Part shown: positions 16,668 to 25,585 of the stretch, piece by piece
Layout: the number at the start of each line of letters is the position of its first letter
Position numbering within the stretch: the first letter of the stretch is position 1
Assembly (NCBI GenBank): GCA_017303505.1
Contig: JAFLCP010000058.1
Location: 1-43,551 of the forward strand
Origin: Planctomycetota bacterium
Lineage (GTDB): Bacteria > Planctomycetota > Planctomycetia > Pirellulales > Pirellulaceae
Length of the DNA stretch: 43,551 nt
Reading direction: 5' to 3'
Notes under the pieces: generated by a model
Told to the model about the DNA's origin: nothing
The model's database searches: none
The model's input: only the letters and a program-made list of their open reading frames with translations
Translations under genes and position numbers: made by a program

Positions 16668-18572
16668 TTATTGTAGACCATTGGCTGTAAGAGTTGAGGC
16701 GCCAATGGTACTTAGAGTTTGCGTGTTGCCATTCCCAGCAGGCGAAGGTTTCTGCAAAAACTCGGGAAACTTTACTTGCTGGAAGAAACTGAGGTTGGGC
16801 GATGCGCTCGCTTTCGCAAGGTAACTTTCCATCGTCTCATCGCGCGAAAGCATGATCATTCCTGGAATGTTGGTTCCACCAGATTGCCAGATGGTTTGTC
16901 CTTTGTATTGGATAGCCAAACTGCTGGTGTAGGATTGAACAACATGAGCTCCCGACATGTGGTATGAAACGGCTTCTTGCTTTGGACCGGTGATACCCGC
17001 CACGACTTGAACTTCGGCATTGGGGCTAATTTTGCAGCCGATAGCTTCAATTGCTTTTTCAATCCCTGCCTTAACTTCAGCTTGATATTGTTGGGGAACA
17101 CCATTGATGTTCACACCCATTGCTGCACCGGGCCGAACCACGAATAGGTCAGATTGCTTTTGAGCAGCCACTAACTTTTCCTTAGCTGTTGTGGTTGGCA
17201 GCTTGGTAGGGAATAAGACCCCGCCAGCATCCGTGTTGCAGCAAAGGAAAGCAATGTCGCCATGAACCGTTGTGGCATGCGACTCGAGAATCGTCCACAA
17301 CTGAATGCGAGTTGGCCAATGGATCAGAGTTTTGTTATCGAAAAGGACATGGTCTTCGTCAGGAAACGCGAATGCGTTTCCGACGTTGGTACCAGGGAAA
17401 CTCATTTCCTGAATCCATTCTTTTTTCTCAACATCTAAAATCAGCACTCGGTCCCAAGCAGCTAAACCAATCTTTTTCCCGGAAGGACTAAAGGCAACTT
17501 TGGGCCAGGGTAAATGACCTTTGTCCTGAATAGAGATTTGGCCAACCAGTTCTCCGGTATCTGTCTTCAGTACAATAATTTTGTTGCTGTTTGGAAAGGC
17601 GATTAAAGAGTTGTCGGCGCTAAAACCAGCTGCCGGAGCTTCGCCCAGTTCGACGTGCCATTTCGGCGTTTTGGTAGACATGTCAAAACAAGCCATATGA
17701 CCCTTTCGACTGCACAGCAAAACCAGATTCGATTTTAGTGGAACAGCAAATGCCACATAGGCCGCTTCGCGGTTCCCACCTCCTCGCTGCGTTTTGACAT
17801 CCAGATCGGCTTCAAACGGAATCCAAGTGTTGCCTTTTGCAATCTTCTTTCCCTTCAATGTCCACTCTTGGATGACATCTGGGCCATCCCCTTTGTCATC
17901 GGTGCCACCCATCAAAATCGTTGTGCCATCATCCAAAAGACAAAGAGGCTTCATCAGTGATTGAGTATTCTCGGAAGAGACCATTTTGCCAGAGGTCAAA
18001 TCGCCAATCACAATTCTCGAATAGGGAACATCTACACCGAAACTCGTCGAGTAACCCAAGGCAACTTTCTTGGCGGACAAGTTGATAGCGAGTGGATGGA
18101 TGTTCTCGAAGAAATGCGATTTCTTGGGGAGCGGAACTTTCTTGGGATCGAAACCAAGGCCCGACGATTCTGGGATTGGCACTTCCCAATGATCGCCACC
18201 AAGGATTTCGATGGTCTCTACTTCACTCCACTTGATCGAGCCACCGGTGCGACCTGAAGATTTTGGAGAGTCGCCTTCAGAGTCACCGCTCTCATCCATT
18301 TCGGCGAATGGGTTGGCGGCCTCTAAGCCTTCCAAAAAACTACGATCTGCTTCGCACAATTTTGCGATTGGGATCGTCAGTTTTTTCCCATCCTCTTTGA
18401 CGAGGACAACACTGTCACCCTTCTTTTCGACAAACGAAGCTTCAACTTTGAACTTGCCAGTCGAATCAGTCCAGAGGCGAGTTTCATCAGCCATTAAGGA
18501 GCCAGAAAAAGCCGCCCCGGAAAAAGATAAAATTGACAAACAGAGACTGAAAACTGCTCGGCCACGCAACAT
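16668..18572 (-). CDS. Exported SHD1-domain protein with WD40-like propeller
   Basis: The 634-residue protein starts with a signal peptide (MLRGRAVFSLCLSILSFSG). An SHD1 (SLA1 homology 1) domain follows: TRLWTDSTGKFKVEASFVEK, then a KKLTIPIAKL stretch and EADRSFLEGL. After an acidic, Ser-rich linker, a region of about 350 residues contains repeated blade-like stretches such as VLLCSRKGHMACFDMSTK and FSPSGKKIGLAAWD, typical of a beta-propeller. The last 150 residues form a separate domain of unknown role. The ATG at 18572 is preferred over the TTG at 18587 because GGGA lies 9 nt upstream of it. SHD1-containing exported proteins are frequent in planctomycetes. No enzymatic motif is visible, so a scaffold or binding role is likely. 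Confidence 0.8.
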   Translation of the reverse strand: MLRGRAVFSLCLSILSFSGAAFSGSLMADETRLWTDSTGKFKVEASFVEKKGDSVVLVKEDGKKLTIPIAKLCEADRSFLEGLEAANPFAEMDESGDSEGDSPKSSGRTGGSIKWSEVETIEILGGDHWEVPIPESSGLGFDPKKVPLPKKSHFFENIHPLAINLSAKKVALGYSTSFGVDVPYSRIVIGDLTSGKMVSSENTQSLMKPLCLLDDGTTILMGGTDDKGDGPDVIQEWTLKGKKIAKGNTWIPFEADLDVKTQRGGGNREAAYVAFAVPLKSNLVLLCSRKGHMACFDMSTKTPKWHVELGEAPAAGFSADNSLIAFPNSNKIIVLKTDTGELVGQISIQDKGHLPWPKVAFSPSGKKIGLAAWDRVLILDVEKKEWIQEMSFPGTNVGNAFAFPDEDHVLFDNKTLIHWPTRIQLWTILESHATTVHGDIAFLCCNTDAGGVLFPTKLPTTTAKEKLVAAQKQSDLFVVRPGAAMGVNINGVPQQYQAEVKAGIEKAIEAIGCKISPNAEVQVVAGITGPKQEAVSYHMSGAHVVQSYTSSLAIQYKGQTIWQSGGTNIPGMIMLSRDETMESYLAKASASPNLSFFQQVKFPEFLQKPSPAGNGNTQTLSTIGASTLTANGLQ

Positions 18573-18948
18573 GGAAACAGATCCCAATAAACTTAGGTTG
18601 GAAGGAAGAGGATTGAGGACGTCATCAGACTACCACATCGGCCCAAAATTAGTCGACTAGCGTTTAGGCTGGGTTTCGCCAAATTCTCGATTTTCTTGTT
18701 CTCTGAATGGGAGCCCGAATCGATCCGATCGGCACTTTTTGAGCCAAATAGCGTGCGATTTCGCTCGTCTTTAAGAGGGTTTGGTACAAGGTTTTCCTTA
18801 TTTCGGGGGTTATTTCTCGCCAAATCCTCCCTAAATATGGATTGTCATGTCGACAAGTTCCGATATATCTGTATATTGAGTGGAAGTGGTACGCGGATTG
18901 CGGGTTCAAACGCGCGTCCAGCCCATTTCAAAATGAGGAACTACCGGT
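18573..18948. promoter_or_regulatory. Divergent intergenic region with candidate promoter and dyad
   Basis: No gene is supported in this 376-bp stretch. Near the efflux start, TTGTCA (18842-18847) and TATATC (18864-18869), 16 bp apart, resemble a sigma-70 promoter for the RND operon. The -35 is embedded in the inverted repeat TTGTC-ATGTC-GACAA (18842-18856), a reasonable operator. The SHD1 gene must be driven from the other end, but no clear boxes were seen there. Confidence 0.35.
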
Positions 18949-20046
18949 ATGCCCAAGCTAAACCTGATCAAGTGGCTCCAAAAATCAGCGGTATGGGGAA
19001 GTGCCTTGGCGGCAACGCTCGGGATGCTTTTATTGATGCTGCTACTGTCGGGTTACTTTCAGAAAAAGGTCCCGATGGCGGAGCGTGCCAACGATAAATC
19101 TCTTCCCACAAATCTCCAAACCGCTACGGTCAGCTTGGTGAAAGTGCCGCGAACCGAGTCGTCTGTAGGAACGATCCGCTCGGCAAATGAGGTAGCAGTC
19201 GCATCGAAGATCTTAGCGCAGGTTTTGGAAGTGCGGGTAAAGGCTGGGCAAGCGGTTAAGCAAGGTGAAATCTTGGTACGTCTGGATGATGCAGACTTGA
19301 CATCACGACTCCGCCAAGCTGAGTCAGCGCATCAGTCGGCGTTGGCCCAGGCTGAACAAGCTGCAGCGGATCTCGACCGCGCGAATCGATTGATTGGCAA
19401 ACAGGCGATTACGCAAGCAGAGTATGACCAAGCAGTATCCGTAGATCGCTCGATGAAGGCCGAAGTAGACCGAACGTCACAAGCGATGGAAGAAACAAAG
19501 ATTCAACTGGAGTATGCGACGATTCGCGCTCCGTTTAATGCAGTCGTTATCGATAAACGCATTGAAGCAGGCGATACGGCAACACCCGGACGTGTACTGG
19601 TGGATCTTTACGAACCAGATCGAATGCAATTGGTTGCCGTGGTTCGTGAGTCGTTAGCAGTGAAATTAAAAGTGGGTGATACGTTACCTGTCGAATTGGA
19701 GTCCCTCGGATATCAGTGTCATGCGGGCATAACTGAAATCGTTCCGCAAGCGGAGACATCATCGCGATCGTTTACTGTCAAGGTGACGGGACCATGTCCT
19801 GAAGGTGTTTACAGCGGGATGTTTGGGCGATTGTTTATTCCACTGGACGATGAAGAGGTAACTGTTGTGCCGGTTGGAGCCGTCAAGAAAGTGGGGCAGT
19901 TGACATTGGTAGAAGTCATCCATGACGGAAAATTACAACGCCGTTCCATTCAAGTCGGACGTTTGTTCCAAGAAGGTTATGAAGTTTTATCGGGGCTGAA
20001 AGCTGGTGAAGTCGTCGTAATAAATCTATCGGGGATTGAATCATGA
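18949..20046 (+). CDS. RND efflux periplasmic adaptor (membrane fusion protein)
   Basis: The 365-residue protein is an HlyD/AcrA-type adaptor. A membrane anchor lies at about residues 16-36. A lipoyl/barrel-sandwich half follows (ILAQVLEVRVKAGQAVKQGE), then an alpha-helical hairpin rich in A, Q and E at about 120-185. The second lipoyl half is TIRAPFNAVVIDKRIEAGD, and a beta-barrel and membrane-proximal domain follow. Such adaptors link the inner membrane pump to an outer membrane channel. Its stop codon overlaps the pump start (ATGA at 20043-20046), so the two are co-translated. No outer membrane factor gene is present in the window. The exported compound is unknown. Confidence 0.92.
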   Translation: MPKLNLIKWLQKSAVWGSALAATLGMLLLMLLLSGYFQKKVPMAERANDKSLPTNLQTATVSLVKVPRTESSVGTIRSANEVAVASKILAQVLEVRVKAGQAVKQGEILVRLDDADLTSRLRQAESAHQSALAQAEQAAADLDRANRLIGKQAITQAEYDQAVSVDRSMKAEVDRTSQAMEETKIQLEYATIRAPFNAVVIDKRIEAGDTATPGRVLVDLYEPDRMQLVAVVRESLAVKLKVGDTLPVELESLGYQCHAGITEIVPQAETSSRSFTVKVTGPCPEGVYSGMFGRLFIPLDDEEVTVVPVGAVKKVGQLTLVEVIHDGKLQRRSIQVGRLFQEGYEVLSGLKAGEVVVINLSGIES

Positions 20047-23000
20047 ACGATTATGAATCCCATGAAATGCCAAAGGACTTGATTTCGAAGTTCGTCAAGC
20101 TCTTCTTGGACTCGAATCTCTCTGCCATTTTGATTCTTTTTTCCGTGCTGATTGGTATAGCCGCATTGTGGGTCACGCCTCGCGAGGAAGATCCACAGAT
20201 CGTTGTTCCTTTAGCAGATATTTACGTTCAATATCCAGGGCACTCGGCTGCGGAAGTCGAGCAGTTGATTTCAACACCGCTAGAGCGCGTGTTGTATCAA
20301 ATTGATGGAGTCGAGTATGTCTATAGTATGTCGAGCGAAAATCGGGCGGTGATTACGGTTCGCTTTTACGTTGGACAAGATCGTGAACGAAGCTTGGTGA
20401 AGTTGTTCAAAAAATTAGACGAGTATCGCGATACGATTCCGCAAGGAGTCACGCAATGGGTTATCAAGCCAGTTGAAATTGATGATGTCCCTGTGGTGAC
20501 ACTCACGTTGAGAGGTAAGGACAGCTATAATCTGCGCCGTGTCGGTGAAGAGACGATTGAACGCTTGGCGGCGATTCCCGATGTTTCTAGGGCCTATGTG
20601 ATAGGTGGCGAATCGCGGCAATTGCAGATTCAACTGAACACAGACAATTTGGTTGCGGCGAATTTGTCGGCGTTGGATGTGGAAAATGCAATACGCGGAG
20701 CCAATCTGAAATTACCAGCTGGCTCATTCAATAAGAATGATTCGCAAATCCAAGTCGATGCCTCAGCCGCCTTGATATCAGCCGAAGATTTGAAGGATTT
20801 GGTCGTTGGAGTTTCCGGCGAACGTCCCATTTACTTGAAAGACGTGGCAGCGCTGCATGACGGCCCCGTCGAGCCGAATCACTACGTGCGTCATTATTGG
20901 GGGCCCGGTAGAGAATACGTTCATCATGAAGGCGCTCCCGGTACAGTAATCGGAGTATCCCAACACGACGCGAACGAACTTCATTCAGCCAATACAGCAA
21001 ATGAACCGAGTTCGGAACCGTTCACCGCTTTCAGTGAGCCACAATCTGCAGTCACCTTAGCGTTATCTAAGAAAAAGGGAGCGAACGCTGTTGCCGTGGC
21101 CAATCGAATCATTACAGCAGCAGGGGAAATACAGCGAGATTTTCTTCCGAGCGATATGGAACTTGTTATCACACGCAACTACGGTTTGACGGCCAACGAA
21201 AAAGTCAATGAGTTGATTGAGGCGTTGGGGCTAGCGATTCTCATTGTGATTGTGTTGCTCACGTTCAGTTTGGGTTGGCGCGAAGCGGTGATTGTGGCGG
21301 TTGCAGTTCCGGTCGTTTTCGGTTTGACCTTGGCAGTCAACCTAATGTTTGGTTACACGATCAATCGAGTTACCTTGTTCGCCTTGATTCTGTCTTTGGG
21401 GCTTATTGTCGATGACCCTATTGTGGACGTGGAGAATATTTCACGCCATTTTGCACAACGCAAGAAAGCCACGCGGGGTATTACCTTAAGCGCGGTATCC
21501 GAAATACGACCGCCTCTGATCAGTGCCACGCTGGCCGTTATTGTCTCTTTCATTCCCCTTTTCTTCATTACGGGGATGATGGGACCATATATGGCACCGA
21601 TGGCATTGAATGTTCCCGTTTCTATGCTCATGTCGATGTTGGTCGCATTTACCATCACACCATGGTTGACCTTTCATTTGCTGAAGAAGCATGTTGGGCA
21701 TGGGCATAGCCGTAAAGAAAACGCGGAATCGCAGGGCACAGCGAGCGAGGAAGCTCAACACGAACTTTATAACCCGGAAGAAGTTCACCGAACGTTTCTT
21801 TACAGATTTTTCCGCCCGCTGATGACTCCGCTGTTAGCATCGAAAACTCGAGTCGTCTTGTTCTTGCTGGTGGTCGGATTCTTGACCATTGCCGCTACTG
21901 GTTTGGCGGCTTTGCGAGTTGTACCTTTAAAGATGCTTCCGTTTGATAACAAGAACGAGCTACTATTGATCTTGGATATGGATGAAGGGACGACGCTTGA
22001 ACGAAGCAATGCGATTGCCCTTGAGTTTGAAGATTATCTGCGGAAGGTACCAGAGGTAACCGACCTCACAAGTTATGTTGGTTTGTCAGGGCCTATCGAC
22101 TTCAATGGTTTGGTACGGCATTACTATTTGCGACAAGGGTCGCATGTTGCCGATATCCGTGTCAATTTGGTTGGCAAAAAGAATCGTACGCAACAGAGCC
22201 ACGCAATCGCTTTGAGGATACGGGACGAGTTAACCGAGATTGCTGCTCGACATGGTGTGAACCTAAAAATTGTCGAGTTACCGCCAGGCCCACCCGTCTT
22301 GGCTTCGATTGTCGCTGAAGTTTATGGTTCAGCCGATTTGTCATACGATTCACTACTCAATGCCTCCGAGCTTGTAAAACGACGCTTGGAAAAAGAGCCA
22401 GGTTTAGCAGATGTCGATTCGATTCGAGAAGCACGATCCGTCAAGTGGGAGTTTGTGGTCGATCAAGAAAAAGCAGCGATCACTGGAGTTTCCGTCGAGC
22501 AAATCGCGCAGACACTTGCGTTATCGATCCAAGGTTCAGCGCGTGATTCCCTGCGATTAATCGATGAACGACAACCGCTTTATATCACCGTAAAACTCCC
22601 TTTAGTCGCGCGTTCTTCCCTCACCGAATTAGGGCAAGTTCAATTGAAGTCTCGCAATGGCGGATTAGTTCCACTAGCCGAGTTGGGACATTGGCGGGAA
22701 AGCCGTGTAGACCAAACGATTTATCATAAAAATCTTCAACGAGTCGTATACGTTTTCGCAGAGACCGTCGGGCGTCCACCTGCGGAATGTATTGTCGACA
22801 TCATGGCTGATCAGCTCCCCGATCATGATCCCCACAAGGCAACTCTCGAGGACGAGAATTCCGCAGCTCGTCCAGTTTTGGGGCGAACCTACATCGACAA
22901 CGGAAGTCGGCTGGCGTGGTCCGTTCCGAAGGGAGTGGAGGTTCATTTAGCGGGAGAAGGGGAGTGGAAGATTACACTCGATGTATTTAGAGATTTAGGT

Positions 23001-23504
23001 CTAGCCTTCGGTGCTGCCGTCTTGATGATCTATGTGATCTTAGTGGCTCAAACTGGGTCGTTTACAATACCCGCCTTAGTCATGCTGGCGATTCCATTGA
23101 CCATCTTGGGCGTTATGCCGGGGTTCTGGTTGTTGAATGTTGTAAGTGGTCAAACGATTGGGGCATACGCTGACCCCGCATACTTTACAGCGACTGCGAT
23201 GATCGGAATGATCGCGCTGTCAGGCATCGTGACTCGCGATTCGATTATCTTGGTCGACTTCATTCAGTTGTCGGTCCAACATGGTCGCAGTTTGTTTGAT
23301 GCAATTCTGGAAAGTCGTGTCGTTCGCTTGCGTCCGATTTTATTGACGGCAGGAGCTGCCATGTTGGGGAGTTTGCCTATTACACTGGACCCGATTTTCT
23401 CTGGGCTCGGGTGGTCGCTCATTTTCGGTTTATTGGCTTCTACCGTTTTCACTCTCTTCGTTATTCCAGCCTGTTATTGGCTGCTATACGAACGGAAAAA
23501 GTAA
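20043..23504 (+). CDS. RND-type efflux pump (AcrB/AcrD/AcrF family)
   Basis: The 1153-residue protein has the 12-helix RND architecture: helix 1 near 25-47, helices 2-6 at about 390-545, helix 7 near 603-625 and a final block of helices near the C-terminus. The proton-relay aspartates are D457 and D458 in GLIVDDPIVDVEN of helix 4. In helix 10 the usual lysine is replaced by R in SGIVTRDSIILVDF. It is about 100 residues longer than AcrB, from hydrophilic insertions around residues 280-330, 550-585 and before helix 8 (DHDPHKATLEDENSA region). The ATG overlaps the adaptor stop, and GGGGA 7 nt upstream serves it. Proton-driven export is expected; drug, metal or lipid specificity cannot be assigned. 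Confidence 0.95.
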   Translation: MNDYESHEMPKDLISKFVKLFLDSNLSAILILFSVLIGIAALWVTPREEDPQIVVPLADIYVQYPGHSAAEVEQLISTPLERVLYQIDGVEYVYSMSSENRAVITVRFYVGQDRERSLVKLFKKLDEYRDTIPQGVTQWVIKPVEIDDVPVVTLTLRGKDSYNLRRVGEETIERLAAIPDVSRAYVIGGESRQLQIQLNTDNLVAANLSALDVENAIRGANLKLPAGSFNKNDSQIQVDASAALISAEDLKDLVVGVSGERPIYLKDVAALHDGPVEPNHYVRHYWGPGREYVHHEGAPGTVIGVSQHDANELHSANTANEPSSEPFTAFSEPQSAVTLALSKKKGANAVAVANRIITAAGEIQRDFLPSDMELVITRNYGLTANEKVNELIEALGLAILIVIVLLTFSLGWREAVIVAVAVPVVFGLTLAVNLMFGYTINRVTLFALILSLGLIVDDPIVDVENISRHFAQRKKATRGITLSAVSEIRPPLISATLAVIVSFIPLFFITGMMGPYMAPMALNVPVSMLMSMLVAFTITPWLTFHLLKKHVGHGHSRKENAESQGTASEEAQHELYNPEEVHRTFLYRFFRPLMTPLLASKTRVVLFLLVVGFLTIAATGLAALRVVPLKMLPFDNKNELLLILDMDEGTTLERSNAIALEFEDYLRKVPEVTDLTSYVGLSGPIDFNGLVRHYYLRQGSHVADIRVNLVGKKNRTQQSHAIALRIRDELTEIAARHGVNLKIVELPPGPPVLASIVAEVYGSADLSYDSLLNASELVKRRLEKEPGLADVDSIREARSVKWEFVVDQEKAAITGVSVEQIAQTLALSIQGSARDSLRLIDERQPLYITVKLPLVARSSLTELGQVQLKSRNGGLVPLAELGHWRESRVDQTIYHKNLQRVVYVFAETVGRPPAECIVDIMADQLPDHDPHKATLEDENSAARPVLGRTYIDNGSRLAWSVPKGVEVHLAGEGEWKITLDVFRDLGLAFGAAVLMIYVILVAQTGSFTIPALVMLAIPLTILGVMPGFWLLNVVSGQTIGAYADPAYFTATAMIGMIALSGIVTRDSIILVDFIQLSVQHGRSLFDAILESRVVRLRPILLTAGAAMLGSLPITLDPIFSGLGWSLIFGLLASTVFTLFVIPACYWLLYERKK

Positions 23505-23515
23505 AAGGCGTTGGT

Positions 23516-24136
23516 TTATGACTTGCCAGAAGGCAATAAACGGATGCTATCGGTCTCGATGTTCAGGCTGTAATTGGGGCGACGTTGGGTAACAAACGCC
23601 TTGATCTCCTCGACTTTGGGATAGCTGGGATCGGTCCCAAAAAGTCGAGCATCATCGATAAGAATGACATGCTCAAAACGCTGATCATTCAATATATGAG
23701 CTAGTTCCTCGTAAATTGGCGTGTCCTTTTCCCCTTTGGCTGTTTCGCCGGCTGAATAGTGTCCGTCAAGCCAGAAGAGAGTTCGAGCTTTTAGATTGGG
23801 AACCAGTTCACCCAATACGCGACCGCTATCGCCCTGAAGTATCTTGATATGAGAACGATCTCGAAAGCGTTCCGTGGCCTTTTGGAAAAGTTGTTCGCTC
23901 AGTTCAATCGAGTACAGTTGATCGAATTGGTCCGACAAAGCGTGCATCATATCGCCGCGAAAGGTGCCTGTTTCCACAAGGGTTCGAGTGCCGAATTGAT
24001 CGCGGCACTCGATTAACGCCTTTTGTTTGATGCGATGAGGCGGCGGACATGGGTGTCCATTCGCCTCCCACCGTCGAATCTCCTTTTGTACTTTTCGTTC
24101 TTCGAGCCACTTATTCACATTCGAGAGAATATTCAT
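23516..24136 (-). CDS. Small SAM-dependent methyltransferase-like protein
   Basis: The 206-residue protein has a Rossmann-like core with LVETGTFRGDMMHAL near residue 55, then LYSIELSEQLFQKA and IKILQGDSG, corresponding to SAM-binding motifs I, II and III of class I methyltransferases. FWLDGHYSAGET and VILIDDARLFG follow. The last two blocks occur in methyltransferase-like proteins of polysaccharide or secondary metabolism clusters. AGGA sits 7 nt upstream of the ATG. It is convergent with the efflux pump and 47 bp downstream of the PQQ-like gene. The target is unknown; catalysis is not certain because the family contains proteins of unproven activity. Confidence 0.75.
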   Translation of the reverse strand: MNILSNVNKWLEERKVQKEIRRWEANGHPCPPPHRIKQKALIECRDQFGTRTLVETGTFRGDMMHALSDQFDQLYSIELSEQLFQKATERFRDRSHIKILQGDSGRVLGELVPNLKARTLFWLDGHYSAGETAKGEKDTPIYEELAHILNDQRFEHVILIDDARLFGTDPSYPKVEEIKAFVTQRRPNYSLNIETDSIRLLPSGKS

Positions 24137-24183
24137 GCAGAGTTCCTAAGTTGGTCGAGTCCTATCTGATCCCAACGCCAAGT

Positions 24184-25533
24184 CTATCGTCCTGCGGTCA
24201 ATTCGATGCAAACGCATTCTTCGTCATTGCGAACGTACATTCGGCCGTTGGCGAATGCAGGTGGGCACCATACAACGGGGCGACCGAATGCCGAATTGGT
24301 TGGCTCTAAAATTTTGGTGCGATCGATTTCAGTAAAGCCTTTAGAATCGAGCTTACCTAGGATCAGCTCGCCTGTTTCTGCAAACATATAAAACAAATCG
24401 CCATTTTTTACGAGGAATACGGTTCCTGATCCGACAGGGCGATTGCCAAGCGGTTTACCGGTTTCCCAGAGTCGATCACCACTTGGGAATTGAACCGCAG
24501 TGAATTCACCCGTTTCATGGAAGCCGTACATGATATCTCCGTCCAGGAAGGGTTGAACATTTACAGGAGATAGGCCCTTCTTGGCCGCTTCACGCCACAG
24601 TACTTTGGCGCCGGGCTTTTGTTGATCTAATTCGAGCATCAAGTTGTGTTTGGAATAGCCGCCGACGAAGAGGTAATTTCCCGATTGGATGGGCGTCATG
24701 ATGATTGAGCCATTGTTGGCAGTATATTTTTCTGTCCAATACTCTTTACCGGTGTCTGGATTAACCGAAGCGATCCAATCTGGGCTCATCAAAATCAGTT
24801 GTCGCGTATTGGCCGCATTGATGATAACTGGTGGAGAGTAACCTTGCTCGGAAGCGGAACCATACCGCCAAAGTTCCGCCCCCGTCGTCTTATTGAATGC
24901 AACGGTATGTGAGCCTTCGCCACCCACCAAGCAAATGAGTTTGTCTCCGTCGATAAGAGGGTGACTGGCATAGCCCCACAAGGCGGCTTTGGTTTTGTAA
25001 TCGTCTTTCAGTGAATGCGACCAAACGATTTTTCCAGACTCGCGGTCCAAGCACCATAGATGTCCCTCGGCTCCGAGCGCATACACAAAATCTCCTTCAA
25101 CCACGGGTGTGCAACGAGGGCCGGCTGGGTATGAAATCGAATAAGTCACTGGATATTCATGTTTCCAGAGAACTTTGCCATTGTTAGCGTCTAAGCAGAG
25201 CACTCGTTCACTGCCCGTGAACTCCGCTCGTTGAAAATTATCTGTGCGGACTTGGTCATTTGTGACATAGTCGGTGACATAGAGACGATTGCCTACAACT
25301 GCAGGGCCAGAGTAGCCACCTGCAATCGGCGTTTTCCAAACGAACTTGGCGCCGGTCGCTGGAAACTTCTGTAGAGCGTTCGGTGAATTCCAACGGTTAT
25401 CGCGGGTAGGCCCCATCCAGTTCGGCCAATCTTCCGCTGTAGCTTCCGCTGGTACGTGAGTCACAACAAGGAGCAAAAGTAGCAAATGGAGCCGCAAAAC
25501 ATTGAACCCAAAAGTGGTGGGGAAATGTACCAT
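24184..25533 (-). CDS. Exported PQQ-like beta-propeller protein
   Basis: The 449-residue protein has a signal peptide (LHLLLLLLVVTHV, cut near EATAED) followed by DWPNWMGPTRDNRW, a start common in planctomycete PQQ-like proteins. Repeated blades are visible: VLCLDANNGKVLWKHEYP, LWCLDRESGKIVWSHSLK, TVAFNKTTGAELWRYG and SVNPDTGKEYW. These are PQQ-repeat-type blades. The catalytic residues of quinoprotein dehydrogenases were not identified, so it is probably a binding or assembly protein rather than an enzyme. The ATG at 25533 has AAGG 7 nt upstream and is preferred to a TTG at 25554. The M81 peptidase gene lies 52 bp upstream on the same strand. Confidence 0.9.
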   Translation of the reverse strand: MVHFPTTFGFNVLRLHLLLLLLVVTHVPAEATAEDWPNWMGPTRDNRWNSPNALQKFPATGAKFVWKTPIAGGYSGPAVVGNRLYVTDYVTNDQVRTDNFQRAEFTGSERVLCLDANNGKVLWKHEYPVTYSISYPAGPRCTPVVEGDFVYALGAEGHLWCLDRESGKIVWSHSLKDDYKTKAALWGYASHPLIDGDKLICLVGGEGSHTVAFNKTTGAELWRYGSASEQGYSPPVIINAANTRQLILMSPDWIASVNPDTGKEYWTEKYTANNGSIIMTPIQSGNYLFVGGYSKHNLMLELDQQKPGAKVLWREAAKKGLSPVNVQPFLDGDIMYGFHETGEFTAVQFPSGDRLWETGKPLGNRPVGSGTVFLVKNGDLFYMFAETGELILGKLDSKGFTEIDRTKILEPTNSAFGRPVVWCPPAFANGRMYVRNDEECVCIELTAGR

Positions 25534-25585
25534 GAAAACACCTTCATAATGCAATAACTATCCGAGCAGTTTTAACCTGTGCTCA

